A DNA stretch of 64,000 bases from Halopseudomonas litoralis (GTDB lineage: Bacteria; Pseudomonadota; Gammaproteobacteria; Pseudomonadales; Pseudomonadaceae): contig NZ_LT629748.1 in NCBI RefSeq assembly GCF_900105005.1, positions 3,923,843 through 3,987,842 of the forward strand. Direction: 5' to 3'. Position numbers and translations under genes: made by a program. The notes beneath the pieces were generated by a model. The model searched no databases and had not been told where the DNA came from. It was given only the letters and a program-made list of their open reading frames with translations. Within the stretch, counting starts at the first letter, position 1, and each line of letters opens with the position of its first letter. Shown here piece after piece: positions 36,851 through 46,530 of this stretch.

Positions 36851-39800
36851 TGGCGAAGGCTCAAAGGACAGGCAAGCGTAGCTTCCACCAGGAGCTGGTG
36901 CTCAACCGCTGGATGTTGCAGTTCTTCAATGCAGACAAACTCGCCGGGCTGACGCTGCGTCTGGGCGAGGGTCGCCATGAAGGTATTGACGAAGACGGGC
37001 AAAGCAAACTCTTCCATGAGTTGATGCGTGGCCTATTCAATCCGAACCGGCTTGCGGACACCGAGCTGCGCCGCTACGACCTGAATATCGTTCGCTACTG
37101 GCAGGAGATTACGGCCGAGCGTAACAAGCTGGAAGGTCATGAGCTACAGATGAAGTACTTCCAGTACCTCTCGCTGCTGTTCTCCGAGATCTATCTGGAC
37201 TGGTACTTCAACAAGCGCCAGGCGTTGCTGGATGGCTTGAACGAGGAAATGCTCAGCTATCGAGCGGACAAAGGTGCTGAGCCCTTCCGTGACTTTACGG
37301 CTGATGATCTAAACAAGGTGGCTTTCTGGAACGCTACAGGTAGCGGGAAAACGCTGCTGTTGCACGTCAACATCAAGCAGTACCTGCACTACTTCCAGGC
37401 TGGTCGGGGTAGCGGCTACCCGGACAAAATCATCCTGTTGACGCCCAATGAGGGGCTATCACGCCAGCACCTCGAAGAGCTGAAGCAATCAGGTTTCGCC
37501 GCCCAGCACTTCAACAAGAACCAGACGCTCACCTACCCCGGCATGGTCGAAATCATCGACATCAATAAGCTGGGTGATGAGATGGGAGACAAGACGGTTG
37601 CAGTAGAAGCCTTTGAAGGCAATAACCTGGTGTTGGTGGACGAGGGGCACCGTGGAACGGGTACCGCTGCAGGGGCCTGGATGAGTCGCCGTGAAGCGCT
37701 GGTACGCGGTGGCTTTGCGTTTGAATATTCGGCCACCTTCGGGCAGGCAGTCGCCAAGGGTTTTACCGTTGAGGCTGCGGAGTTCGAGATACAAAAAAAA
37801 CGGGCCAAGATGCTGTTTGGCACCACCAGTTTGAAAAAGCTGAGCGATGAAGAGCTTTTACAGCTGGCGCTGACCCACGAAGAGAGGCGACTTGCCCGGG
37901 CGACGGCAACCCGTGAGATCTACGCCAAGTGCATCCTGTTCGACTACTCGTACAAGTTCTTCTATGAGGACGGCTACGGCAAAGAGTCGCTGATTCTCAA
38001 CATGGACGGCAAGGCCTATGAGCAGAGTGACAATGGAGCCAAATATTTCACCGCTTGCCTGTTGGCCTTCTATCAGCAGCTGTGGTTATGGAACACTCAC
38101 CGCGAAGCAGTCACCGATTTCAATATAGAGAAGCCTCTGTGGGTGTTCGTGGGCAACACGGTCTCCGGTGAGGAGTCGGATATCCTGGAGGTGATAAGCT
38201 TTCTTGCCGACTTTCTGAACAACGAAGCGCAGATCAAGGTCTGGCTGGCGGATCTGGTGGCAGACCGGGCACAGATTCTCGATGCCAAGGGTAATAACAT
38301 CTTCAAAGGTCGCTTTACCCCTCTGATGGGTTTCACGGACCGGATGGACGCGCTGTATGCCGACATCCTGCAGCGTGTGTTCAATGCACCGGCCAGGCAG
38401 CGGCTTAAACTGGTCAATATCAGAAGTAGCAAGGGCGAGCTGGCGCTGCGCGTGGGTGAGGCCGAACCCTTTGGTCTTATTAACATCGGCGATGACAGCA
38501 AGTTCTTCAGTCTGGCCGAGAGCGCTGAAGTTTTTGACAGCGAACGTGATGATTTTGGCGGAGCCTTGTTTGGCACCATCAACAACAAGAGCAGTAAGCT
38601 GAATGTGCTTATTGGCTCGCGCAAGTTCACCGAAGGCTGGAGCAGCTGGCGGGTGTCGACCATGGGGCTGTTGAACATGGGGCAGGGAGAGGGCTCGCAG
38701 ATCATCCAGTTGTTTGGCCGGGGAGTGCGTCTCAAGGGTAAGGACTTCTCGCTGAAGCGCACCACTGCGCAAGAGCGTCCCAAGGGAGTGCATCTCGACA
38801 AGCTTGAAACCCTAAATATCTTCGGCGTCCGTGCCAATTACATGGCCGCGTTCAAGGACTATCTACGTGAAGAGGGCATTACTCCCAGCGATGAAATTCT
38901 TGAGCTGGACTTTCCTACCCGAGCCAACCTGCCAGCTGGCAAGCTGAAAACGCTGGCGTTAAAGGATGGCTATAAAGACAACCAGAAGCTGGGCTTCAAG
39001 CGTACCCACTTCCCCTGGTTGTATGAGATACCGGCTGCGTTTCAAGGCAAAATTAAAACCCCTCAAGTTGCACTGGATTTGTACCCGCGAGTAGAAGCAT
39101 TGACCACTCAACGAAGCGCGTTCATCGGCAAGTCAGTGCAAACCAGCGAGCCCCGTCATCAGGGTAAGTTGAATGCAGCGCTTTTTTCTCTCTTCGATTG
39201 GGATCGAATCTATCTGGCGCTTCAGGACTATAAAATCCAGCGCAGCTGGAGCAATCTGCGGCTTGATCGTCAACGGCTGATCGAATTCTGTATGGGCACG
39301 GCAGACTGGTACACGCTGTTCATCCCGGCTGCTGAGCTACAGGTAAGAAGCTTCAGCGATCTGCGAAAGCAGGAAGACATCCTCATCAGACTGCTCATTG
39401 ATTACACCGACCGGTTCTACAACGCCCTGAAAAAGGGCTACGAGGGGCAGTTCTACGAGATCGCCCACATTGATGAAGATCACGGTTCGATGCTGAAGCT
39501 GTACCAGTTTGAGATCGACAACAGCGATGACGGCTTGGAATACCTAGAGAAACTCGAAGTTCTCAAGCAGCTTGTCGCAGACGGAAAGATCGGGGAGGCC
39601 AGCAATTGGAACGCTCCGAATATGGTGGCCATCAGTTTTGATCGGCATTTGTACTACCCCTTGCTGGCATTGGAGGATAAGGATGCTGTGCCCCTGAAGC
39701 TGCGGCCTTTGGGCTTTGATGCGGAGAGTGAATGGCTGTTCGTCCGCGATCTGGAGGCGTTCTATCACTCACCTGCAGGTAAAGAGGTCATTGGCGCGCG

Positions 39801-40227
39801 CAGCCTTTATCTCCTGCGTAATGCCGACAGCGAGAAGAAGGGACTGGGTTTTGCGCTGGCCGGTAACTTCTATCCGGACTTTTTGCTCTGGTTAGTGGAT
39901 GACGCGACCGGCCAGCAATGGCTGTCATTCGTCGATCCCAAAGGTATACGCAACCTGGACTTATCCCATCCTAAGCTCAGACTGTACAAAGAAGTAAAAA
40001 CGCTGGAATCCACACTGGCCAGTCAAGCGAAGCCTGATGAGCCACCATTGGTACTGAATGCCTTTGTGCTGTCAGCCACTCGGTTCGCCGACCTGCTTAA
40101 CGTCGGAGATCCGGCAAAAAAAATAGAGCTGGAAGACCGTCATGTGCTGTTTATGGAGGATGGTGGGGCCAGCTACTTGGAGAAGATGTTTACTCGGATT
40201 TGTCAGATTTCACAGAAAAATCATTGA
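36850..40227 (+). CDS. Type III Res-like DEAD/DEAH helicase with C-terminal nuclease
   Basis: 1125-aa SF2 helicase. Walker A is WNATGSGKTLLLHVN (near residue 160), motif II is LVDEGHRG, motif III FEYSATF, and motif VI QLFGRGVRLKG (near 618). The C-terminal YPDFLLWLVDDATGQ then QWLSFVDPKG (about 1010-1037) looks like a PD-(D/E)xK nuclease core with the final D-x-K. It shares one base with the methyltransferase stop. Together with SNF2 helicase and methyltransferase it forms a three-gene restriction-like system; cleavage would depend on unmethylated target sites. Confidence 0.87.
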   Translation: MAKAQRTGKRSFHQELVLNRWMLQFFNADKLAGLTLRLGEGRHEGIDEDGQSKLFHELMRGLFNPNRLADTELRRYDLNIVRYWQEITAERNKLEGHELQMKYFQYLSLLFSEIYLDWYFNKRQALLDGLNEEMLSYRADKGAEPFRDFTADDLNKVAFWNATGSGKTLLLHVNIKQYLHYFQAGRGSGYPDKIILLTPNEGLSRQHLEELKQSGFAAQHFNKNQTLTYPGMVEIIDINKLGDEMGDKTVAVEAFEGNNLVLVDEGHRGTGTAAGAWMSRREALVRGGFAFEYSATFGQAVAKGFTVEAAEFEIQKKRAKMLFGTTSLKKLSDEELLQLALTHEERRLARATATREIYAKCILFDYSYKFFYEDGYGKESLILNMDGKAYEQSDNGAKYFTACLLAFYQQLWLWNTHREAVTDFNIEKPLWVFVGNTVSGEESDILEVISFLADFLNNEAQIKVWLADLVADRAQILDAKGNNIFKGRFTPLMGFTDRMDALYADILQRVFNAPARQRLKLVNIRSSKGELALRVGEAEPFGLINIGDDSKFFSLAESAEVFDSERDDFGGALFGTINNKSSKLNVLIGSRKFTEGWSSWRVSTMGLLNMGQGEGSQIIQLFGRGVRLKGKDFSLKRTTAQERPKGVHLDKLETLNIFGVRANYMAAFKDYLREEGITPSDEILELDFPTRANLPAGKLKTLALKDGYKDNQKLGFKRTHFPWLYEIPAAFQGKIKTPQVALDLYPRVEALTTQRSAFIGKSVQTSEPRHQGKLNAALFSLFDWDRIYLALQDYKIQRSWSNLRLDRQRLIEFCMGTADWYTLFIPAAELQVRSFSDLRKQEDILIRLLIDYTDRFYNALKKGYEGQFYEIAHIDEDHGSMLKLYQFEIDNSDDGLEYLEKLEVLKQLVADGKIGEASNWNAPNMVAISFDRHLYYPLLALEDKDAVPLKLRPLGFDAESEWLFVRDLEAFYHSPAGKEVIGARSLYLLRNADSEKKGLGFALAGNFYPDFLLWLVDDATGQQWLSFVDPKGIRNLDLSHPKLRLYKEVKTLESTLASQAKPDEPPLVLNAFVLSATRFADLLNVGDPAKKIELEDRHVLFMEDGGASYLEKMFTRICQISQKNH

Positions 40228-40315
40228 CACACGGCGATGCCTTTTCGATGGTCGGCGAGCTGGTGGGCAAGTGGGTACCGTAAAGCGTAAGTAACAACAA
40301 GGAAGGTCAGACAGT

Positions 40316-42241
40316 ATGAAACTGCAAACGCTGCGCCTATCAAGCTTTCAATCTTTCGGCCCTGAGCCTACTGACGTCGGCCTCGAAGCCATCACCTACT
40401 TGATCGGCCCTAATGGCTCCGGCAAGACGGCTGCCCTTCAAGCTCTATGCCGCCTGTTCGCTTTTGACCCATCCCAGCGTCGTATCCAGCGGTCTGACTT
40501 CCACGTTCCCTTCGATGAAAAAGATATTCCGGAAGAGCGGCAGCTTTGGATAGACGCAGACTTCCTGTTCCCTGAACTAATAGAGGACGAAGATAACAGC
40601 ACGGTTGCCCCTCATTTTGGTCACATGCGCCTGGATGAACCGGACGGCATTCCACGAGTGCGTTTTCGCCTGAGCGCGGCCATGGGGCCTGATGGCGATA
40701 TCGAAGAAACTTTTGTATATGTACTGGACGTCAATCCAGATGACTCGCCACTTACCACTGCGCAAGTGCCGCGAGCCGAGCGCAACCATATACATGTCCA
40801 CTACCTGCCCGCACGACGTGACCCCGCCGACCACATTGCTTATGGGGCCAACGCTCTGCTTGGGCGGATACTTCGTGCCGTGCAGTGGGATAAGGAGCGA
40901 GACGCCATTAGAGGGCTCACAGACGATATAAGCGAGAGTCTGGCAGCCAATCCATCTGTCAATGCGTTTAGTGAGCATTTGAAAATGGCATGGGCAGCGC
41001 TGCACAAAGGTAGTTTCTTTACCGATCCCAAAATTACTTTCGTGGCCTCTGAGATCGAGGCCTTACTGCGGCATATGTCGGTCTCATTCACACCCGGCCA
41101 CGGCGAAAACCTGGTCGACTTTTCTAGGCTGAGCGATGGCCAAAAGTCGATGCTCTATCTGTCTCTCGTGCTGTCGTCGCAGGCAATAGGTCGTGCCGTT
41201 TTAGCTGAACAAGATAATTCCTTCGATCCTGACAAGCTGCGCCCCCCAGTTTTTACACTGATTGCCGTGGAAGAGCCTGAGAACAGCCTTTCTCCTCACT
41301 ATCTGGGACGGATTGTCAGTGCACTGAATGTCATGACAAGCCAAGGTGATGCTCAAGCCCTCATCGCTACGCATGCGCCTTCTATGCTTCGGCGAGTCGA
41401 GCCTGAACACATTCGCTACTTGCGGCTGACTGAAGCGCGACGATCTCGCATAACCTGCATTCAGTTGCCTGAAAAAACGGACGATGCGCACAAGTTCGTA
41501 CGCGAGGCAGTACAGGCATTCCCCGAAGTGTATTTCTCTCGATTGGTTGTCCTCGGTGAAGGGGACAGCGAGGAGATCGTGTTGCCCCGCCTGCTGCGGG
41601 CCAAAGGCGCGCCGATCGATGAGTCTGCTGTCGTGATAGCGCCACTGGGTGGTAGGCATGTCAACCACTTCTGGCGGCTACTTTCGGCATTGCAAATACC
41701 TTACTTGACGCTGCTTGACTTGGATGTGGCTCGCCATCAGGCAGGCTGGGGGCGCGTCAAATATGTAAATGACCAGCTCACGAAATTTGAGCCCACTAAA
41801 GTGCTTCCCGCTGATTGGGATCTGCCGAAATGGGATGTAACTGAGACACCCATCCGTACACATCACTGTTTCGGCGATGAAAATCTGAGCGTCTTCGTTG
41901 AGTTAGAGCAACGAGGGGTGTTTTTTTCTGCTCCGATGGACCTTGATTTTGCAATGCTTCTCGCCTATCCAGACGCTTACAGCGTTGAAGAGGAAGTGCC
42001 AGGCGATGATGCGATCAAGGCTGTCCTCGGGAAAAGCCATCACGACTCATCTCAATACAGCGAAGACGAACTCAAGCTGTTTGGCACCTATCATCAACGT
42101 TTCAAGCTTGGCAGCAAGCCCGCCGCGCATATCAGCGCACTTGCTCAACTGAGCGACCAAGAGTTGCTTGAGGATATGCCGGCATCGCTAAGCAGTCTGG
42201 CAGACGCTGTAATCACAAAGCTTGCGGAGCTACCAGAGTGA
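40316..42241 (+). CDS. gajA: OLD-family ATPase-TOPRIM nuclease, Gabija GajA
   Basis: 641-aa overcoming-lysogeny-defect family protein. Walker A is LIGPNGSGKTAALQALC (about residues 28-44), the ABC signature-like LSDGQKSMLYLSL is near 267, and Walker B VEEPENSLSPHYLG near 322. The C-terminal TOPRIM domain shows VVLGEGDSEEIVLPRLL (Glu) near 410 and LLDLDVAR (D-x-D) near 465. The directly following UvrD-like gene makes this a class 2 OLD, i.e. the GajA nicking endonuclease of Gabija, which responds to nucleotide depletion in phage infection. GGAAGG precedes the ATG. It starts 88 bases after the Res-like gene. Confidence 0.85.
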   Translation: MKLQTLRLSSFQSFGPEPTDVGLEAITYLIGPNGSGKTAALQALCRLFAFDPSQRRIQRSDFHVPFDEKDIPEERQLWIDADFLFPELIEDEDNSTVAPHFGHMRLDEPDGIPRVRFRLSAAMGPDGDIEETFVYVLDVNPDDSPLTTAQVPRAERNHIHVHYLPARRDPADHIAYGANALLGRILRAVQWDKERDAIRGLTDDISESLAANPSVNAFSEHLKMAWAALHKGSFFTDPKITFVASEIEALLRHMSVSFTPGHGENLVDFSRLSDGQKSMLYLSLVLSSQAIGRAVLAEQDNSFDPDKLRPPVFTLIAVEEPENSLSPHYLGRIVSALNVMTSQGDAQALIATHAPSMLRRVEPEHIRYLRLTEARRSRITCIQLPEKTDDAHKFVREAVQAFPEVYFSRLVVLGEGDSEEIVLPRLLRAKGAPIDESAVVIAPLGGRHVNHFWRLLSALQIPYLTLLDLDVARHQAGWGRVKYVNDQLTKFEPTKVLPADWDLPKWDVTETPIRTHHCFGDENLSVFVELEQRGVFFSAPMDLDFAMLLAYPDAYSVEEEVPGDDAIKAVLGKSHHDSSQYSEDELKLFGTYHQRFKLGSKPAAHISALAQLSDQELLEDMPASLSSLADAVITKLAELPE

Positions 42242-43914
42242 TTGCAGTCGAAGCTTGGCAGCCCGCTGACGGGTTAACGCTTGAGCCGAATGCTCTGCGC
42301 GCAGCCAGGGAGCAGGAGCGCTGCCTTGCCCTGACTGCAGGGCCTGGTGCAGGCAAGACCGAAATGCTTGCACAGCGAGCTGATTTTCTTTTGCGCACTG
42401 GTACGTGTCGTTATCCCAAGCGGATTCTGGCTATATCGTTCAAAGTTGATGCCAGCAAAAACCTGAAAGAGCGGGTTCAGCGCCGCTGTGGTCAGGATCT
42501 GGCCTCGCGCTTTGACAGCTTCACCTTCCATGCTTTTGCCAAGCGCATCATCGATCGCTTTCGGCCAGTTTTGACAGGGAAAGATGCTCTGGACGCGGGT
42601 TACAAAATCACCGATAGGAAGGTGGAGTCCTCTCGAAATCAAATTGTGTTTGGTGACTTGGTGCCGTTGGCTATCGAGATATTGCAGACGTCTAAAATGG
42701 CTAGGAACGCCATTCGTCAAACTTACAGTGATGTTTTCTTGGATGAATTCCAAGACTGTACCAATCTGCAGTACGACTTAATACAGCTTGCCTTTCAAGG
42801 CACTAGCACTCGTCTCACCGCCGTTGGAGATACCAAGCAAAAAATTATGGGCTGGGCCGGAGCCCTTGATGGCATCTTTGAGACCTTCGCTGCTGATTTT
42901 GCTGCGGTACCGCTCAATATGTATCGCAATTTCCGCTCTCAGTCTCGCTTACTCCGAGTGCAGAACGAGATCATCCGTGTCCTTGACCCAGCGTCCGCCA
43001 TGCCCGGCGAGCAGCTGGTCGGTGATGAAGGTGAGGTTTTTGCGTGGCAATTTGAGGACAGCCGAAAAGAGGCTGAGTGCTTGGCCGACTTGATTGCCAA
43101 CTGGATAAGAGTTGAACAACTTCCACCGTCCGAAATCGCGGTGCTGGTTTCCAAGCAGTTGGAGCTGTACGCCGACCATCTCATGGCCGCCTTAGAGGTA
43201 CGGGGCATTCCTTTCCGTAACGAACAGCAGATGCAGGACATCACGGTCGAACCTGCTGCGCGTTTGATCGTGGACTATTTGTCCTGTCTTTATGGCAAGC
43301 GTGAGCCCAAAGCCTGGGTTCGATTGATGAATCAGTTGGTTCCTTTTGCGGATGATGAAATCCAATCCAGCACGCGGAAGGATTTAGATCGGTTAATCAA
43401 GCAGCAGCGAAAAGCCGCTGTTGTGGCTGAGCTTCTTGACGTGCCGCTCTCAGGCTGGTGGGAATCGGTACGGGCGTTCTTGAAGCAGGTCCGCATCGAA
43501 ACTCTAGTCGCGCTCTCGCCAGACTATGAATCCCACGACAGGCTCAAGGAAGTTATCCGGGACACCAGAATGCGCATTGAAGAGTTGCTCAAGATTAAGC
43601 CTGATCTGCCCAAGGCTCTTGAGCGTTTTTCGGATGACCAGGCGGTACGCATTATGACGATGCACAAAAGCAAGGGGCTGGAGTTCGATTCGGTCATCCT
43701 TCTTGGCGTCGAGAGCCAGACCTTCTGGGGGAAGGCCGACGAGGAGCGCTGCGCGTTTTTTGTTGGCGTATCACGAGCAAAACGTCGACTGATAATGACC
43801 TATAGTGAGCGCCGTGAGACACCACCATCCAAACCATACAAATGGATTGAGAAGAGAGCGCCTCACGTAGAATTCTTCCATTATGCTATTCCTTTTTTGA
43901 GTAATTCGTCATGA
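42238..43914 (+). CDS. gajB: UvrD/Rep-like helicase, Gabija GajB
   Basis: 558-aa SF1 helicase. Walker A is TAGPGAGKTEMLAQRADF (near residue 33), motif II FLDEFQDCTN (near 163), motif III-like GDTKQKIMGWAGA, motif IV region NFRSQSRLL, motif V TMHKSKGLEFDSVILLG and motif VI VGVSRAKRRL. It starts at GTG 42238, overlapping the GajA stop by four bases, so both are co-translated. Size and pairing match GajB, the partner that activates or assists GajA in Gabija anti-phage defence. Confidence 0.85.
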   Translation: MIAVEAWQPADGLTLEPNALRAAREQERCLALTAGPGAGKTEMLAQRADFLLRTGTCRYPKRILAISFKVDASKNLKERVQRRCGQDLASRFDSFTFHAFAKRIIDRFRPVLTGKDALDAGYKITDRKVESSRNQIVFGDLVPLAIEILQTSKMARNAIRQTYSDVFLDEFQDCTNLQYDLIQLAFQGTSTRLTAVGDTKQKIMGWAGALDGIFETFAADFAAVPLNMYRNFRSQSRLLRVQNEIIRVLDPASAMPGEQLVGDEGEVFAWQFEDSRKEAECLADLIANWIRVEQLPPSEIAVLVSKQLELYADHLMAALEVRGIPFRNEQQMQDITVEPAARLIVDYLSCLYGKREPKAWVRLMNQLVPFADDEIQSSTRKDLDRLIKQQRKAAVVAELLDVPLSGWWESVRAFLKQVRIETLVALSPDYESHDRLKEVIRDTRMRIEELLKIKPDLPKALERFSDDQAVRIMTMHKSKGLEFDSVILLGVESQTFWGKADEERCAFFVGVSRAKRRLIMTYSERRETPPSKPYKWIEKRAPHVEFFHYAIPFLSNSS

Positions 43915-44047
43915 ATTTATCAAATTGAAAACGGGTAAAAGCCGGGGAATACGTTGCGGCCATAATGACGCAGTTTAATGGCCTGTTTACCAATGCGTAG
44001 GCGAATATGGGTTGGTATGGATCGCAAAAAAGTAACAATAGCTAATG

Positions 44048-44085
44048 CACCCATTCGAACAGCCTTTCAGCTGTTCGAATGGGTG
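44048..44085 (-). terminator. Long hairpin downstream of a small leftward gene
   Basis: 15-16 bp perfect stem CACCCATTCGAACAG (44048-44062) and CTGTTCGAATGGGTG (44071-44085). It begins four bases after the stop of the 58-aa leftward gene; the following minus-strand sequence is AT-rich rather than a clean T run. Confidence 0.6.
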
Positions 44086-44089
44086 AGGG

Positions 44090-44266
44090 TTAGATGGTCA
44101 TTGGTTCGGCGGTTGGCAGCCGGCTTAAGATCCAACAAGCTAATAAAACCGCTACCAACAGTGGCGGGAACTTGATCATCGCCATCAAGGTGGCAATGAT
44201 CGCACTGCTTCCCACTAGAGTGCCGATTAAAAGCAACGTGTCTCTAAAAACTTTAACTGTTTTCAT
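44090..44266 (-). CDS. Small two-helix membrane protein
   Basis: 58-aa frame on the minus strand, ATG 44266 to TAA 44090, with an AAGGTG ribosome binding site six bases before the start. It reads MKTVKVFRDTLLLIGTLVGS then SAIIATLMAMIKFPPLLVAV and LLACWILSRLPTAEPMTI, giving two hydrophobic segments (about residues 11-32 and 36-48). It is followed at once by a strong hairpin. No family recognised. It lies just after gajB in opposite orientation. Confidence 0.6.
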   Translation of the reverse strand: MKTVKVFRDTLLLIGTLVGSSAIIATLMAMIKFPPLLVAVLLACWILSRLPTAEPMTI

Positions 44267-44701
44267 GATTTCACCTTGGTTTGTATTGGGGGCAAGAAGT
44301 AAAAGTGTTTTGATGAGATGCTGAGAGCGAAGGCAGGCACGGCCGATTGACTTTCGTCGTGCAAGTCGAGAGATGAAATAGTTATCACGCCGGCCGCCCT
44401 TGTCTGGACGGGTAGCAGCACTCTAAAAGCCTCGTCGGGATCTGTGGGCCTACAGCCCGCGTGAGGCTCTGATCAGATCGTTATTTTCTATGTGCACACT
44501 GATTGATCGCGTCTTGAGTGAGCGTAACGCTATCTCCTTGCTGAGAGAACCAGTGCTTCTTCCATGCTGATTCCGGAGCGCAGTCAGATCGACATAGAAG
44601 ATTGGTGTGCCATGGCTCTGGCGGATGGGCTAGCCGGGTATGCTCAGGAGGGTGATATAGACCCGAATCGTATTTGATTAAGGACTGGTCGGGAACCAGA
44701 T
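44267..44701. other. Gene-free stretch carrying relics of a duplicated module
   Basis: The first part (to about 44550) shows nothing recognisable. Bases about 44554-44624 closely resemble 51646-51719, an internal part of the hydrolase/metal-binding gene. Bases about 44627-44701 resemble 54880-54951, the region upstream of the glycine-zipper gene. The join of these two non-adjacent pieces points to a deletion inside a duplicated module. The IS3 element is inserted at its right end. Confidence 0.65.
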
Positions 44702-44750
44702 TGAATCGCACCGGGTTTCGTGGAGGCCTCAACTCTTGAGAGAATGAGGC

Positions 44751-44876
44751 ATGAAGAAATCTAATAGCTATTCCCCTGAAGTCCGTGAACGTGCTGTGCG
44801 CATGGTTCTGGAGAACCTGAAGGACTACCCCTCCGAATGGGCAGCCATCGAATCCATTGCGCCCAAGATCGGCTGT
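44751..44876 (+). pseudogene. IS3 orfA, 5' part, interrupted by IS21
   Basis: Encodes [20 protein letters not shown] with the start of the HTH, up to KIGC, then broken by the IS21 insertion. The GAGG ribosome binding site precedes ATG 44751. The frame resumes at 47334 once the IS21 and one copy of the GCTGT duplication are removed, restoring about 104 codons. Confidence 0.88.
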
Positions 44877-45009
44877 TGTTAATGGCCAATTAAACTGACC
44901 CACCTCTGGCCAACAATTTTGACCCACCCATGGTGGCACTGGCCACCGATCCATGTAGCGTCACCCGCCTTATGCACAGGCCGGGGACAGATCATTGAAG
45001 GAGTGGGTT

Positions 45010-46530
45010 GTGATTCACAAGATCAAGGGGTTGTACGACCAGGGCCGGGGTTTGTCGGTCCGTGCCATCAGCCGTGAGCTGGGGATTTCCCGGAATACCG
45101 TACGCAAGTATCTTCACCTGGATGAAACGCAGATCAGCGTCGCCATTGCTGACCCTTCGCGGACCAAGCTGCTCGACGGGCACCGTGATTATCTGATCAA
45201 TCAGCTGATCCAGTTTCCAGCACTCAGTGCGGTCAAGTTGGCCCGACGTCTGAGAGAGCGCAGCGTTGATCTGGCGGTATCTGACCGGAGCATCCGCCGG
45301 TATGTACAAACGCTCAAGCAGCAGGTTGCCTGCGGCCAGTTCCGCTATTACGAACCGGTCGTTGAGTCGGTGCCGGGCGTTCAGTGCCAGGTCGATCCCG
45401 GTGAGTTGCGTGGCGTCATGATCGGCGGCGTGGAGCGCGTGGTGCATTTTGTGGTTTTTGTGTTGTCCTGTTCCCGGCTAATGTATGTCGGCCTGAGCTT
45501 CCGTCCGTTGGATACCGAGCGTTTTATCCAGATGCATGACGAGGCATTCCGTTACTTCGGCGGCGTCACTGAGGAGTGCATTTACGACCAGACCAAGATG
45601 GTGGTGATCAGCGAGCAATATCGAGAGCTGACGCTCAACCAGCGCTTCCACCAGTATGCAACCACGGCTGGCTATCGTATCCATGCCTGTGAGGGCTATG
45701 ACCCGGAGAGCAAGGGCAAGGTGGAGGCCGGCGTCAAGTACGTCAAGCGTGACTGTTTCTATGGCGAGCAATTTGCGGACGAGAACGCCGTTCACCAGCA
45801 TCTGCATGACTGGCTTGAGACCGTAGCCAATGCGCGTGTGCACGGCACGACCGGACAGCATCCTCGGGAGCATTTCGAGGCGCTGGAGCGCAGCCAGCTC
45901 AAGCCCTATCTGGTCCCGCAGAGCCTGCTGCACTTGATGCCTGCAAGAGAAACGCGCAAGGTCGACAAGACCGGGCTGATCTCCTGGCAGGCTAACAAGT
46001 ATTCGGTACCCATGGCTTGGCAGCAAGCCCGTGTCGGTGTCAGCGCACAGGACAACCAGCTGCTGATCCATGACCTGGAGAGCGGCGAGCTCATCGCCAC
46101 CCATGACCTGTGCAAGGCCAAGGGCCGGATGATCAAGAACAACAACCACTACCGAGACCAGACCCAGCGCATTACCGATCTGGAACACAGCATTGATGCG
46201 ATCCTCTCCGATGATCTGGGCTCTGCCCTGTGCCAATTGCTTAAGCGGACCTCACCGCGTATCTACAAGGACCAACTGGTCGCCGTGCGTGATCTGCTCA
46301 TGGCCCACGCGCCGGTTGATACCAAGCTGTTGGGTGAGTTGTGCGAGCGCAGCGAGCTGACCGCCACCGGACTCAGGCGCTACCTCGAAGCCTGGCAGCA
46401 AGCCAGGGCGCGAGGACGCGCCATCAGTGACCGCGAGTATGCGCCGGAGGCGGGTAGCCGCGTCGGCCATGCCGATCTGAATGCTTACGCCCACGTTGGC
46501 CAGTCGACTGGCCACGGAGTGACCCCATGA
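45010..46530 (+). CDS. istA: IS21 transposase IstA
   Basis: 506-aa DDE transposase. N-terminal HTH (VRAISRELGISRNTVRKYL), catalytic core starting QCQVDPGELRGVM (first Asp near residue 136), FIYDQ-like second block ECIYDQTKM, and the Glu region ESKGKVEAGVKYVKRD, then a C-terminal domain typical of IstA. The GTG at 45010 has AAGGAG six bases upstream; a TTG at 44995 in the same frame is less likely. The stop overlaps the istB start by four bases. Confidence 0.92.
   Translation: MIHKIKGLYDQGRGLSVRAISRELGISRNTVRKYLHLDETQISVAIADPSRTKLLDGHRDYLINQLIQFPALSAVKLARRLRERSVDLAVSDRSIRRYVQTLKQQVACGQFRYYEPVVESVPGVQCQVDPGELRGVMIGGVERVVHFVVFVLSCSRLMYVGLSFRPLDTERFIQMHDEAFRYFGGVTEECIYDQTKMVVISEQYRELTLNQRFHQYATTAGYRIHACEGYDPESKGKVEAGVKYVKRDCFYGEQFADENAVHQHLHDWLETVANARVHGTTGQHPREHFEALERSQLKPYLVPQSLLHLMPARETRKVDKTGLISWQANKYSVPMAWQQARVGVSAQDNQLLIHDLESGELIATHDLCKAKGRMIKNNNHYRDQTQRITDLEHSIDAILSDDLGSALCQLLKRTSPRIYKDQLVAVRDLLMAHAPVDTKLLGELCERSELTATGLRRYLEAWQQARARGRAISDREYAPEAGSRVGHADLNAYAHVGQSTGHGVTP

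Noticed and set aside
43978..44324. Rightward open frames after gajB
   Set aside because: They are antisense to the 58-aa membrane protein and its hairpin and lack ribosome binding sites.
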